Positions 17,764-26,482 of a stretch of DNA of 64,000 bases are shown here, in pieces. Both the position numbers and the translations under genes were made by a program. This stretch comes from CAZRXG01 sp964603985 (GTDB lineage: Bacteria; Chloroflexota; Anaerolineae; Aggregatilineales; UBA3940), in the NCBI GenBank assembly GCA_964603985.1, contig CAZRXG010000005.1, forward strand, positions 62,001 to 126,000. Reading direction: 5' to 3'. The notes under the pieces were generated by a model. The model saw only the letters and a list, made by a program, of their open reading frames with translations. It did not search any database and was not told the DNA's origin. The stretch's first letter is position 1. Every line of letters starts with the position of its first letter.

Positions 17764-20487
17764 TCAGGGCGTCACGTCTATCACCACGCCGTTAACGTCG
17801 ATGGTGTAGGTCGTGCCGACCTCAAACTCGCCGTCAAGCAGGATGGTGATGGTGAAGGGCTTGCTGGTGCCTGGGCAGACCTTGCTGCGCACCACTTTGC
17901 GCGTGATCTCGACGCTGACGGTGTGCTCCACGTCGTCGCGCGTCTGCTCGACGGTCAGGCGCCCCCCGCAGCCGTCCGGGTAATGCCCGCTGACCGTCAA
18001 TTCGATCTGCACCGGCCCCTCGCCGCTCATCTCAACCGCCACGTCGTCAACCGGCACCGGCTCCGGGTACGCCGCAGGGGTGGCGGTCGGGGTCGGCGTG
18101 GGCGTCGGCGTGGGCGTCGGCGTGTTGGTGGGCGTGCACGTCGGCCAGGGTGTGCGCGTCGGGACGGGCGTCGGGTGGCCGCCCGCCAGATCCAGGTCAA
18201 TGTCGTACAATACCAGGCTGTTGTTGTCGATGTCGTGGTAGACGACCAGCGGGTTGCCGTCGGAGCGGATCGCCACGTCGGGCTGCGCGCCCGCGTTCCC
18301 GGTGTCAACCTCCTCGGTCGCCATGCTGGCGCACGACGAGTCAAAGCAGCGCAGCAGCACCAACTTGTAGTCAGGGTCGTGATCGTCGAAGACGATGAAG
18401 GGGCTGTCGTCGGCCAGCAGGGCGATGGCCGCCGAGCGGATGTTGGCCCCATCATACAGGAAGACCTGGTTGCCAGTAGAGCAGTCGGGCGCGGTGCAGT
18501 CGTAGAGCATCAGCAGGCTGTCGTGGCACTTGCGGTAGACGATCAGCGGCAGGCCATTGTTGCGCATCACCATGGCGTGCGTCGGGAAGCCCTCGGCGTC
18601 CTCGGTGTCCAGCTTGTATCTAACACCATTGTCCTGGCAGTCCTGGTCGTCGCAGTCCCACAGGCGCAGTTGGGGGTTGTCCTGGCGCGCGTAGGCGATC
18701 AGGGGGTTAACGTCCGCGCCGATGATGATCGACGGGTCGTAGCCCACCTGATTGTTGGATTCCAGCGTGCGGATCGTGCCGGTGGTGCAGGCCGCGTCCG
18801 CGCAGTCGAAGACGTTCAAATCCTGGAAGCTGGAGTGCCAGTAGGCAATGATCGGGCGTCCGTCGTTGCGGATCGCCATCGAGGTGTCGAAGCCCCAGTG
18901 CCCGGTCTCGTAGTCGATGATGCGCCCTTCGCCGGTCGCGCAGCCGGAGTCAAAACAATCGTATACCTCGAAGTCGTCGTCGGTCACGTCGAGGTGGGCG
19001 ATGATCGGGGTACCGTCGTGGCGGATCTGCATCGAGATGAACATGCCGACCATGTCCTCGACCGCCAGCACGCGCCGCAGCGCGGTCGAGCAGTCGGGCG
19101 CGGTGCAGTCCAGGACGTGCAGGTCGAGGTGCTCCGGCACGGCGTTGTGGTAGGCGATGATGGGCAGGTCGCCGTCGCGCAGCTTGAGGATCGGCCACAC
19201 CCACGAATCCTGAACCGAGACGCCGGTCTCAACCGTGCGCAGCGTGCCCCAATCCTCGGCCACGTCGGGGATGCCGCCCCCGCAGCTCAGGCCGAGCGCC
19301 GGATCACCGTCGTCGCAGTCGTTGCGTGTGCAGGTCCCGCCCTCGCCGTAGAAGCCGTCGCCGTCGGTGTCGACGCACGTGCCGGACGGGCAGACCACGC
19401 CGTTATTGAAGGGGCAGCCGTGCGTGAACACGCGGCAGGTCGGCTCGCCCGACAGCTGCCACAGCGTCTCGTCGGTGGTGATGCCGATCCCAGCCTCGCG
19501 GTAGCTGGTGACGAAGTGGTTGGGGTCGGGGGTGCAGTCGGTATCGCGCGTGATCTCGACGATCTCCGGGTCGTACAGCATGTGCGCCGAGCCGTTGGTG
19601 CCGAAGGCGTCGTAGTGCAGGATGGTCATCACGGTGTAGTCGTTGGCCGCCAGCTCGAACTGGCGCTTCATCTCGGTCACGATCTTGGCCCGCTTGGGGT
19701 TGTCCTCGCCGGGCTTGTCGAACATGCCAAACGTCCCGTACTCGACGAAGATGAAGGGCTTGTCGAAGCGGATTGTCTTATGACGCATCTTCTCGGAGTG
19801 GCTGGAATTGTAGCGGTAGTAATAGTAGGCGCCGTTCCCGGCGATGGTGTACGAGGTCCCGGCGAAGGCATCCAGATCGGCGAAGCGCGCGCCTGCGTTT
19901 TCCATCTGCGCAAAGTAGGTGTCCGTGATGGAGTTGGTCAGGTTGAAGGCCGGTGAGACGGTGCGCAGGTTGGGGATGTCCTGCACCAGGTCGAGCATGG
20001 TGTTCATGTAGGCGGCCACGCCCGCCGCATCCCCGGCCCAGCCTTCAAGCTCCGGCTCGTTTGGCCCCATCAAGGCCCAGAACTCGCCGTCCACCTGGGC
20101 GGCGATGTCGTGCAGAAACTGAGAATAGACCGCCGGGGCGTCGAAGGCACACGTCGACCCGGCGCAGATGCGCAGCACGAAGTTCAGGCCGTGATTGTGC
20201 GCGCGGCTGATGGCCTCAATCGTGCGCTCCAGGTCGGAGGGCTGGTAGGCGATCTCCAGCATCCAGCCCATCCCCAGGCGCTGGGCGCGCAGGTAGTCGG
20301 CCATCGGCGAGCGGACCGGGTAGGCGGTGTTCACCCCCGACTTGTCACAGATGTCGGCACAGGTCGGCTCTTCCTGGGGAAGCGGGCTGTAAGGGGGCGA
20401 TCCCCTGTAGGACGAGGCGCTGCCGACTCCCGGCAGGAGCAGCACCAGCAGCACAAGCAGTGGGAAAAGGCGCAGCAGTCGACGCAA
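17764..20487 (-). CDS. secreted glycosidase-like / MopE-motif / beta-propeller protein
   Basis: 907 residues. Sec signal (LLRLFPLLVLLVLLLPGVGSA). Residues about 60-330 look like a clan GH-A glycoside hydrolase, with GPNEPE (Glu 144, candidate acid/base) and FVEYGTFG (Glu 249, candidate nucleophile). Near 370-400 is a MopE-type metal-binding motif (DTDGDGFYGEG, NDCDDGDPA). Residues about 410-770 form a propeller-like domain with six Cys-x4-Cys motifs spaced about 50 residues apart (such as DCTAPDCS, DCFDSGC, DCADAAC). A Thr/Pro linker and a C-terminal beta-sandwich of about 110 residues follow. It is probably an exported glycan-active or glycan-binding protein. It is the middle gene of the operon, starting eight bases before the stop of the 20495 gene is passed. 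Confidence 0.75.
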   Translation of the reverse strand: MRRLLRLFPLLVLLVLLLPGVGSASSYRGSPPYSPLPQEEPTCADICDKSGVNTAYPVRSPMADYLRAQRLGMGWMLEIAYQPSDLERTIEAISRAHNHGLNFVLRICAGSTCAFDAPAVYSQFLHDIAAQVDGEFWALMGPNEPELEGWAGDAAGVAAYMNTMLDLVQDIPNLRTVSPAFNLTNSITDTYFAQMENAGARFADLDAFAGTSYTIAGNGAYYYYRYNSSHSEKMRHKTIRFDKPFIFVEYGTFGMFDKPGEDNPKRAKIVTEMKRQFELAANDYTVMTILHYDAFGTNGSAHMLYDPEIVEITRDTDCTPDPNHFVTSYREAGIGITTDETLWQLSGEPTCRVFTHGCPFNNGVVCPSGTCVDTDGDGFYGEGGTCTRNDCDDGDPALGLSCGGGIPDVAEDWGTLRTVETGVSVQDSWVWPILKLRDGDLPIIAYHNAVPEHLDLHVLDCTAPDCSTALRRVLAVEDMVGMFISMQIRHDGTPIIAHLDVTDDDFEVYDCFDSGCATGEGRIIDYETGHWGFDTSMAIRNDGRPIIAYWHSSFQDLNVFDCADAACTTGTIRTLESNNQVGYDPSIIIGADVNPLIAYARQDNPQLRLWDCDDQDCQDNGVRYKLDTEDAEGFPTHAMVMRNNGLPLIVYRKCHDSLLMLYDCTAPDCSTGNQVFLYDGANIRSAAIALLADDSPFIVFDDHDPDYKLVLLRCFDSSCASMATEEVDTGNAGAQPDVAIRSDGNPLVVYHDIDNNSLVLYDIDLDLAGGHPTPVPTRTPWPTCTPTNTPTPTPTPTPTPTATPAAYPEPVPVDDVAVEMSGEGPVQIELTVSGHYPDGCGGRLTVEQTRDDVEHTVSVEITRKVVRSKVCPGTSKPFTITILLDGEFEVGTTYTIDVNGVVIDVTP

Positions 20488-20494
20488 GGTACGC

Positions 20495-21397
20495 TCACTC
20501 TTCCGGTAAAATGGATAGCTCCCAGCCCGCCGTCACGCTGCTGACCTGGAACACGACCCGGCAGCCGGTCGAGTTGTAGGGCGTCTCGAAGCGGCCCGGC
20601 TCGGTCAGCAGGAAGACCGGCCATTCACGGCACAGCCCGTTGGTGACAATCGCCACGACCATACTATAGGGGCTATCGGTTGTGAAGACAAGTAGGTAAT
20701 CCCCCACCGGCAGGTCGATCAAATCGGTGGTCGCCGGGCCGTCGCCGGAAAAGCTGGCGGGCGGGGTCAGCAGGCCGCTCCCGTCCGCCGTCTCGACGGT
20801 CAGCGTCCAACTGCCGTCGATGCCGCTCACCTGGAAGTGGACGCGGCAGCCAATCGAGCGGTAGGTGGCGCTGCCCTCGAAGGGGCCGGAAGTCTCGTCG
20901 AAGAACGGGTTCTCGTCGCAGGGGCCTTCCTCCACGACCGGCTCAAGTGCGTCGAAGGGCGCATCGGTCTGGAAAAATACGCGGTAGACACCCTCCGGCA
21001 GCTCGACCGCCGGGGTCGCGCCGGGGCCGTCGCCGCTGTGTGCCAGGACGACGCCCGGCGGCAGGGGCGTCATCGTGAGGGTGGGGGTCGCGGTCGGGAC
21101 GCCGGTGGCGAGGGCGGTGGGCTGCTCCGGCAGTGGGGCGGCATCTTCGGCGGCGGTCGCGCCGGGCCGGGGCGGGATGGGTGAGAGCATCGACGGCGAA
21201 GGGGACGCGGCGACTATGGGGGTCGCTTCGCCGGGGGATGAGGTCGGCGTGGGAGGCATCGTCGGCGCTGTGGCGGTCGTCCCGCTCGTCGCGCCCAGGC
21301 GGATGGCGACCACCGCCAGCGTGATGATGGCCACCAGCAAGAGCACGGCGGCGGTGATGCCTACTATCAGCCACAGGGTGCGGTTTGATCTTGCCAT
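20495..21397 (-). CDS. membrane-anchored protein with two repeated external domains
   Basis: 300 residues. A TM helix at about 8-34, a Thr/Pro/Ser linker to about 125, then two homologous ~90-residue domains. Each begins SGDGP, has a Leu-Pro-x-Gly segment (ELPEGVYRVFF, DLPVGDYLLVF), a Cys in EGPCDENPFF or NGLCREWPVF, and STGCRVVFQVS or SIGCRVHFQVS near the end. The conserved Cys pair per domain suggests a disulfide. The fold is probably an all-beta, pre-peptidase-like or carbohydrate-binding domain; no enzyme motif is seen. It is first in the operon read leftwards, preceded by a clear promoter. Confidence 0.75.
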   Translation of the reverse strand: MARSNRTLWLIVGITAAVLLLVAIITLAVVAIRLGATSGTTATAPTMPPTPTSSPGEATPIVAASPSPSMLSPIPPRPGATAAEDAAPLPEQPTALATGVPTATPTLTMTPLPPGVVLAHSGDGPGATPAVELPEGVYRVFFQTDAPFDALEPVVEEGPCDENPFFDETSGPFEGSATYRSIGCRVHFQVSGIDGSWTLTVETADGSGLLTPPASFSGDGPATTDLIDLPVGDYLLVFTTDSPYSMVVAIVTNGLCREWPVFLLTEPGRFETPYNSTGCRVVFQVSSVTAGWELSILPEE

Positions 21398-21441
21398 CGG
21401 ATAGGCCGTCTTTCTAATTGTCCGGCGTCGTAGCGCGGACG

Positions 21442-21470
21442 ATCATAGCGGCGGGTGCGATAGTGTGCAA
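21442..21470 (-). promoter_or_regulatory. sigma70-like promoter of the 21397-14893 operon
   Basis: On the minus strand TTGCAC (21470-21465), a 17-base spacer, then TATGAT (21447-21442), about 45 bases before the start codon at 21397. Both hexamers are close to consensus with ideal spacing. Confidence 0.65.
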
Positions 21471-21521
21471 GGTAGCGTTTTCTCGTCACTTCGGATCCTG
21501 TCCTCCCCACCCGTAAAGACC

Positions 21522-21555
21522 AACTGCTCCACGATGCCTGTGGAGCAGTTTTTTT
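21522..21555 (+). terminator. orphan rho-independent terminator, same family as the WD40-gene terminators
   Basis: AACTGCTCCAC, a 7-base loop, GTGGAGCAGTT, then a run of T. On the plus strand this is a textbook terminator, yet no plus-strand gene precedes it. The preceding GTCCTCCCC and AAGACC match the segments just before the terminators at 26222 and 28518. Confidence 0.7.
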
Positions 21556-21671
21556 GCTCTGGTGAAGTTCCCGAAACGGGATAAGTGGGAAACACCGGAA
21601 TCAATCGGGAGGGAAGTCGATGGCAGGAAATTTACGCTTAAATGAGCGCATTTTTGAGACAATGCCTGGAT

Positions 21672-23144
21672 CTACTGACTTGGTGTTGGAATCGCCGGGG
21701 TATACCCGCCGGTCATCACAACAGTGACATGTTCGGCAAACAGACGGGCTTCTTCCTGACTACGGTCAGTTAAGACGGTATAAGTGATCCCGTCAACCGT
21801 CCACTGCACCTTAATGGCGCTTTCATAGACGATGATTTGCGGGCGAATCTTCTCATCTAACTCGGTTAATCCGCCGCCACCGCCGCCCCCACCACCACCA
21901 ATAACCTGCCCGATGCCACCCAGCGTGATCAGGCTCGGCTCCAGCAGGGTAACCGCCCCGGTCTCGAGGGTGGTCAGGCGGGCCTCATAACCAGCGATCT
22001 GGATCGGTGCGCCATTCAGGGCGGGGATGACCTCTGCTGCGCCAGCCGATATCATGAAGAAGTCACGATTGCCATAATAGCGATATTCTGTCACGGTTTG
22101 CCCATCAACCAGGGCTTCCAACATGTTGCTGCCGTAATAGACCTCATCGGCCAGAATATCCCGGATTTGACTGGATGTATCATCGAATACTGGCGGTGTA
22201 CCCGACAATGTGCCATCGGCTAGCTGGGTTAGCATGTGCGTCCAGGCTTCGACGTGATCGAGCGGAAGATTGGACAGCACCTGATAACGTAAGCCGTTCA
22301 TTTGCCAGGTGACACGGTATCCGGCCTGATAATCGAGCGTATCGGGGTAGAGGCGGTCGGCGCCGATTTCGCCATCACGGTACAGATTGTGGCTGCGGAT
22401 GGGACGCTCCACGCCATCCTGAAGCCGTGTACCGGTCAGGATGGCTGTGCCGTTTTGCCCATCCTGTATCGTGCCGGAGAAGGCCCCGACCTCAAGTGGC
22501 TGACCCTCAGGCAGGGGGGAACCATCATCAGGCTGTTCGGTGACGATGAAAAAATACTCGTTCCGGTAGAAGCGCATCTCGGTGATTAACTGTCCGCCGT
22601 TTTCGACGGTCAGGGTGCTGTAGGCATAGGCCACATCGCCGGGCAGCGAGTAGAAAATGGCCGAGGCTTTCAACCCGTTCTCGTCCTCGGCAAGATCGGG
22701 GCCGCTTACCGTTGGGGGGGGAATAGGGGTGGGCGTGGGCGATGGTTGTGGCTCTTCCGTTAACGACGGGATACTTCCGGCACCGCCGGGGGTTTCAGAG
22801 GCATCTACTGTATCGGTGCCGGGTTGGGCGGCAGTTTGCACGCCGCCGCGATTTTGCAGCAGAACGATGGCGATCAGACCGAGCAGCAGGATCACAACGG
22901 CGACGTTTGCCAGGGTGGGTAACAGTAAGTTTTTGCGTTGCATCGATTCCTTCCTCGAATGGTCGTCCTTGATGACACCCGTGTGCGGTTGTTCGGTCAT
23001 CTGACCGTTGGGCACGGTGCGATCTAGCTGCCGGTAGAGCCGCGTTCGCAGTCCTTCGCTGAAGAGTGGGGCAGGATGGATGCTGGCGCTGAGGTCTTGC
23101 AGCAGGGCATGAACGTCTCGTTCGTTGATCGTATGGTTGGTCAT
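21672..23144 (-). CDS. membrane partner (putative anti-sigma factor) of the ECF sigma
   Basis: 490 residues from ATG 23144, with AGGAG inside the end of the sigma gene; a GTG nine bases earlier overlaps the sigma stop. About 75 cytoplasmic residues (INERDVHALLQDLSASI) precede one TM helix (NVAVVILLLGLIAIVLL, about 78-98). Then a Pro/Thr linker and two homologous extracytoplasmic domains follow, each with a PEGQPLEVGAFSG or NGAPIQIAGYEA segment and an ITYTVL- or LRYQVL-type strand. A run of ten Gly precedes the last part. Position and topology fit a transmembrane anti-sigma factor with a sensory outer domain. A zinc HxxxCxxC motif is absent, so it is not the ZAS type. Confidence 0.7.
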   Translation of the reverse strand: MTNHTINERDVHALLQDLSASIHPAPLFSEGLRTRLYRQLDRTVPNGQMTEQPHTGVIKDDHSRKESMQRKNLLLPTLANVAVVILLLGLIAIVLLQNRGGVQTAAQPGTDTVDASETPGGAGSIPSLTEEPQPSPTPTPIPPPTVSGPDLAEDENGLKASAIFYSLPGDVAYAYSTLTVENGGQLITEMRFYRNEYFFIVTEQPDDGSPLPEGQPLEVGAFSGTIQDGQNGTAILTGTRLQDGVERPIRSHNLYRDGEIGADRLYPDTLDYQAGYRVTWQMNGLRYQVLSNLPLDHVEAWTHMLTQLADGTLSGTPPVFDDTSSQIRDILADEVYYGSNMLEALVDGQTVTEYRYYGNRDFFMISAGAAEVIPALNGAPIQIAGYEARLTTLETGAVTLLEPSLITLGGIGQVIGGGGGGGGGGLTELDEKIRPQIIVYESAIKVQWTVDGITYTVLTDRSQEEARLFAEHVTVVMTGGYTPAIPTPSQ

Positions 23145-23149
23145 GCCAC

Positions 23150-23695
23150 TCACTCCTGTTCGTTTAGTACGGTGCGATCTGCTTCCAGGGCGGCCCGTAA
23201 CTTTTTGAGGGTGCGGTGCAGCTTCACGGCGACGTTGCTCTCAGTCAGGCCGGTCAGGTCGGCGATCTCACGGTTGGTGAAGCCGCCGCCATAGCGCAGT
23301 GCAATCAGGTCACGTTCTAGCTCCGGCAGCGTGTAAAGGTGGCGCATCAACGCGTGCTGCATCTCTCGTCGCCGAAAGGTCTGCTCTACAGACGGCGACT
23401 CGGTGGGAAGGTCGGGGAGCTCGTCCAGGGAGAGGGTGACCGGCTGGCGGACCTGGGACCGTCGGACGTGCCGGACCTCATTGCGGGCGATACCGAACAT
23501 CCAGGCTTTGAAACTGCCGCGCGTCGGGTCGTAGCGGTCGAGGATGTGAAGGGCACGTTCGCAGACGGCAGCAGTCAGTTCTTCAGCCTGCATCTGGTCG
23601 CCGACTTGATACCAGATGTAACGGTACAGGGAGGGCATATCACACTCGTACCACGTTTTGAACACTTTTCGGATGTCATCGTTCGCTTGTTTCAA
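23150..23695 (-). CDS. ECF-type RNA polymerase sigma factor
   Basis: 181 residues. Region 2 spans about residues 10-85 (YRYIWYQVGDQMQAEELT, DPTRGSFKAWMFGIARNEVRHVRR). Region 4 spans about 110-168 (LPELERDLIALRYGGGFTNRE then ADLTGLTESNVAVKLHRTLKKLR), a clear helix-turn-helix for -35 recognition. No region 3, so group IV. ATG 23695 has AAGGA upstream. The following membrane gene starts within six bases of its stop, the usual sigma/anti-sigma arrangement. It presumably activates its own promoter and a small regulon on an envelope signal. Confidence 0.92.
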   Translation of the reverse strand: MKQANDDIRKVFKTWYECDMPSLYRYIWYQVGDQMQAEELTAAVCERALHILDRYDPTRGSFKAWMFGIARNEVRHVRRSQVRQPVTLSLDELPDLPTESPSVEQTFRRREMQHALMRHLYTLPELERDLIALRYGGGFTNREIADLTGLTESNVAVKLHRTLKKLRAALEADRTVLNEQE

Positions 23696-24032
23696 TCTTG
23701 CGTTCCTTTACGTCAGGCAACGATCATTGCCGCACTTTATATCTGCCGTAGGCGGGAAAAGTATTACAGCGTTAGGCCAACCTGTCCGGTATCTGATTTT
23801 ATGTTTGATCTCAACTGAGGGTACAACCAGACTATGAGCAGGCAGATTATCCTTCACCACAGGTTCGAATCCTATCCTTTTTGGGACATACTTTCTGTCC
23901 ACTAAACTGATGCAAAGCCAGGTCCAGTGCCTGATCCAGATCGCACATTCCCCTTAGTTATGCCATAATGGAGCACAGGTTCATGGAGCCCGTACAGGGT
24001 GTATTCTTTGCGCCTGTATGATGGGGGGAATG
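23696..24032. other. intergenic: sigma-gene upstream region, repeat junction and ubiX-leader fragment
   Basis: About 335 bases without a full gene. The left part is the upstream region of the minus-strand sigma gene. From 23808 it enters the 2.45 kb repeat unit: an ATCTCAACTGAGGGTACAA segment, a 24-codon remnant at 23834 starting with the ubiX codons (MSRQIIL), then a GGTTCGAATCC sequence resembling a tRNA T-arm. In this copy the candidate -10 TACAAT has become TACAAC. Confidence 0.6.
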
Positions 24033-26108
24033 ATGAGACACAGCAAGATTACGCCACTGGTTATGATCCTGATGATAACCAGTGTTCTAATTGCCTGCAT
24101 GGACAGTGAGATCAACACGACACCCCCCCCGACCAAAACCCCGCTGCCATCACCCACCACCCTACCACCGACTTCTACACCGACGCCTACCCCCGAGCCA
24201 CTCTTCGGCCCACTGCCAGAAGGGGCACTGGCGCGTTTTGGAAAGGGAGTCTCTACCAGTGTGGCGCTCACACCGGATGGAAGGCTTCTCGCGGTAGGGA
24301 CTACTCGGGGGGTGTATGTCTACCAGGCTGACACGCTGGAAGAAGTATGGAGCGTGGAAACCAATATAAAAGCCGTAGGCGCGCTCAAAGTGGTGGCCGA
24401 TGGAACACAGCTTGTGGCCGGTCATTATGAGGGCATCGTGGTGGCTTGGGATGTAAAAACGGGTGAGCAGTTATACACGCTGGAAACGGATGCCAGATCT
24501 ATCCATGACATCTCATCGGATGGCAAATACTTACTGGCGCGCACCGAGAGCGATGAATGGGAAGTGTGGGATATCGCCGCCGGTCAACCGATTCAACAAC
24601 TGGCAGACGGCGTTACTTATAAGGATCAGGTTGCCTTTTCGCCGGACGGAAGTCGCATCGCCGGAAGCGTAGACGGTCAGCTTGTGGTCTGGGATACCAC
24701 ATCGTGGCAGGTTATCGACTATCCCGGTGTACAGGGAGATGTGGTTGACCTGGCCTGGTCATGGGATAACAGCAGGCTGGCGGTCATAGCTGATAGTGAT
24801 AACGATAACCTTGCATTCGTCCTGACAGAAGCTGACAGCGTCAGCCTGAAGGGCGAAGCTCCATTCGAACGAAAACTACTGGGTTGGGCACCAGACAATT
24901 CGGTAGTGGTGACCTATCAGGAGGTAGAATCAATTCCACCACGCGGGGAGGTGATCTGGTGGGACCCAGGCACCGGCGAACCGGAGCAAACCCTGCTGTT
25001 GGAGGATTTCCCAACGTTTACAGAAATCGCTTATTCCCCAGACATTATCGCCGCAGCCAACGGGCTAAGCGGTTTGTTAATGGTCTATGATTGGACATCA
25101 GGCGAGGTTTTGCACCGGTCTAATGAACATGCCACTGGTGCCAGGGGTCTGGCCTTTAGCCCGGATGGAACCCAGCTGGCTTCTATACCAATGGTTGTGA
25201 CCTTTCTAAGTGGTGGTGTAAGTGTCTGGGATGTGGGAACCGGGGCGCGTTTGCAGCGAATAGCAGAGGCGGATAAATTTTTTGCCTGGTCACCGGACGG
25301 TAGTATGCTGGCTACCGACAGCCAAGACGGTGTAAGTATCTGGGACGTGGAAACCGGGGCGCGTATACAGCGAATAGCAGAGGCGGATGATGTAACCTGG
25401 TCACCGGACGGTAGTATGCTGGCTGTCGCCAGCCAAGACGATACTTATGGTGCTGTTGTAATACTATGCAATCCGTTAGATGGTACAGTGATCCAGGTAT
25501 TTACCCCTCAGTCAGATAGCTCGGTGTATGGGCTTACTCATGTAACCTGGTCGCCCGATGGAGCGCAGGTAGCAGCCGGTGCGGACTCGCGTAGCGAGAC
25601 TTTTATCTGGGATGTTGAGACCGGCCAGCAGCTGTTTCAGATTGAAGGGCGCGGTGTGCATTTCTCGCCGGATGGTGTGTTTTTCGCTACCTTTCACCTT
25701 GACACTCCAGGGGGGCGAATCACCGTTTACGACCGCAGCACTGCTGACCTGGTGCTGACCATCGAGGGCTGGGGAATAGTCTGGTCGCCAGATGGGCGGC
25801 TTCTGGCTTCATCAAAGGGTGTGTGGGAGGTGGCGACCGGCCAGGAATTGTACCCATTATCCGGGCACACCGGCGGGATATCCAGTATCGCATTCTCGCC
25901 GGATGGCTCCTATCTTGCCACAGGCGGATGGGAAGACAAGCTGGTCATCATCTGGGATGCGCATACCGGCGAACGGCTGTGGACGTTTACAACGGGCCAT
26001 GTATGGTATCTGACCAGCCTGGCCTGGTCACCGGATGGCTCTGTGCTGGCGTCTGGATCGGAAGATGGCACAATCATCCTGTGGGATATAACGGTGGTCG
26101 AACCGTAA
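24033..26108 (+). CDS. WD40 beta-propeller lipoprotein A (15 blades)
   Basis: 691 residues from ATG 24033; other in-frame Met codons lie at 24018, 24021 and 24030, and GGGGGGA just upstream favours 24030 or 24033. Signal peptide ITPLVMILMITSVLIAC with lipobox, then a Thr/Pro linker. Fifteen WD40-like repeats follow, with recurring WSPDGS-LA and VWDVETG motifs. Two consecutive blades near residues 400-460 (ARLQRIAEADKFFAW and ARIQRIAEADDVTW) are duplicates; the sister gene has only one. It probably folds as two propellers acting as a surface interaction platform. No enzyme domain is visible. Confidence 0.85.
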   Translation: MRHSKITPLVMILMITSVLIACMDSEINTTPPPTKTPLPSPTTLPPTSTPTPTPEPLFGPLPEGALARFGKGVSTSVALTPDGRLLAVGTTRGVYVYQADTLEEVWSVETNIKAVGALKVVADGTQLVAGHYEGIVVAWDVKTGEQLYTLETDARSIHDISSDGKYLLARTESDEWEVWDIAAGQPIQQLADGVTYKDQVAFSPDGSRIAGSVDGQLVVWDTTSWQVIDYPGVQGDVVDLAWSWDNSRLAVIADSDNDNLAFVLTEADSVSLKGEAPFERKLLGWAPDNSVVVTYQEVESIPPRGEVIWWDPGTGEPEQTLLLEDFPTFTEIAYSPDIIAAANGLSGLLMVYDWTSGEVLHRSNEHATGARGLAFSPDGTQLASIPMVVTFLSGGVSVWDVGTGARLQRIAEADKFFAWSPDGSMLATDSQDGVSIWDVETGARIQRIAEADDVTWSPDGSMLAVASQDDTYGAVVILCNPLDGTVIQVFTPQSDSSVYGLTHVTWSPDGAQVAAGADSRSETFIWDVETGQQLFQIEGRGVHFSPDGVFFATFHLDTPGGRITVYDRSTADLVLTIEGWGIVWSPDGRLLASSKGVWEVATGQELYPLSGHTGGISSIAFSPDGSYLATGGWEDKLVIIWDAHTGERLWTFTTGHVWYLTSLAWSPDGSVLASGSEDGTIILWDITVVEP

Positions 26109-26221
26109 CACCTGAAAAGCGCATGTATATCTGCTTCTGTTCGAGGGGCAGTGATCCAGGCGATTGGGCAAAACAGAGAGCAAAGGCAGATAGTACCCGT
26201 CCTCCCCGCCCCTGAAGACCG

Positions 26222-26253
26222 ACTACTCCACAAATATCGTGGAGTAGTTTTTT
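26222..26253 (+). terminator. rho-independent terminator after WD40 gene A
   Basis: ACTACTCCAC, loop AAATATC, GTGGAGTAGT, then six T. It lies about 115 bases after the stop at 26108. Confidence 0.85.
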
Positions 26254-26482
26254 CATAATCTCAACTGAGGGTACAATCGGGCCATGAGCAGGCAGATTAT
26301 CCTTCACCATAGGTTCGAATCCTATCCTTTTTGGGACATACTTTCTGTCCACTAAACTGATGCAAAGCCAGGTCCAGTGCCTGATCCAGATCGCACATTC
26401 CCCTTAGTTATGCCATAATGGAGCACAGGTTCATGGAGCCCGTACAGGGTGTATTCTTTGCGCCTGTATGATGGGGGGAATG

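Larger units (their letters stand above)
21398..21671. other. intergenic region between two minus-strand operons
   Basis: 274 bases with no convincing gene. It holds the promoter of the 21397 operon and a plus-strand terminator-like hairpin (21522-21555). The rest, about 21560-21671, shows nothing I recognise beyond an AT-rich stretch ACGCTTAAATGAGCGCATTTTT. Confidence 0.5.
23808..26257 (+). repeat. WD40-gene repeat unit, copy 1
   Basis: 2450-base unit holding the ubiX upstream/leader sequence, T-arm-like junction, WD40 lipoprotein gene and terminator. It is repeated from 26258. The first ~500 bases of the two copies are almost identical; divergence rises in the propeller. Confidence 0.85.

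Noticed and set aside
16546..19956. An 1136-codon plus-strand open frame opposite the polymerase and glycosidase genes
   Set aside because: It lies antisense to two genes with clear domains; it is composed of low-complexity Arg/Val/Gly/His-rich sequence typical of antisense frames in high-GC DNA, and has no SD or motif.
23834..23910. Complete tRNA gene at the GGTTCGAATCC sequence (also 26284-26360)
   Set aside because: Only the T-arm and a 3'-like tail are present; no anticodon or D-arm precedes it, as the upstream bases are the ubiX leader.
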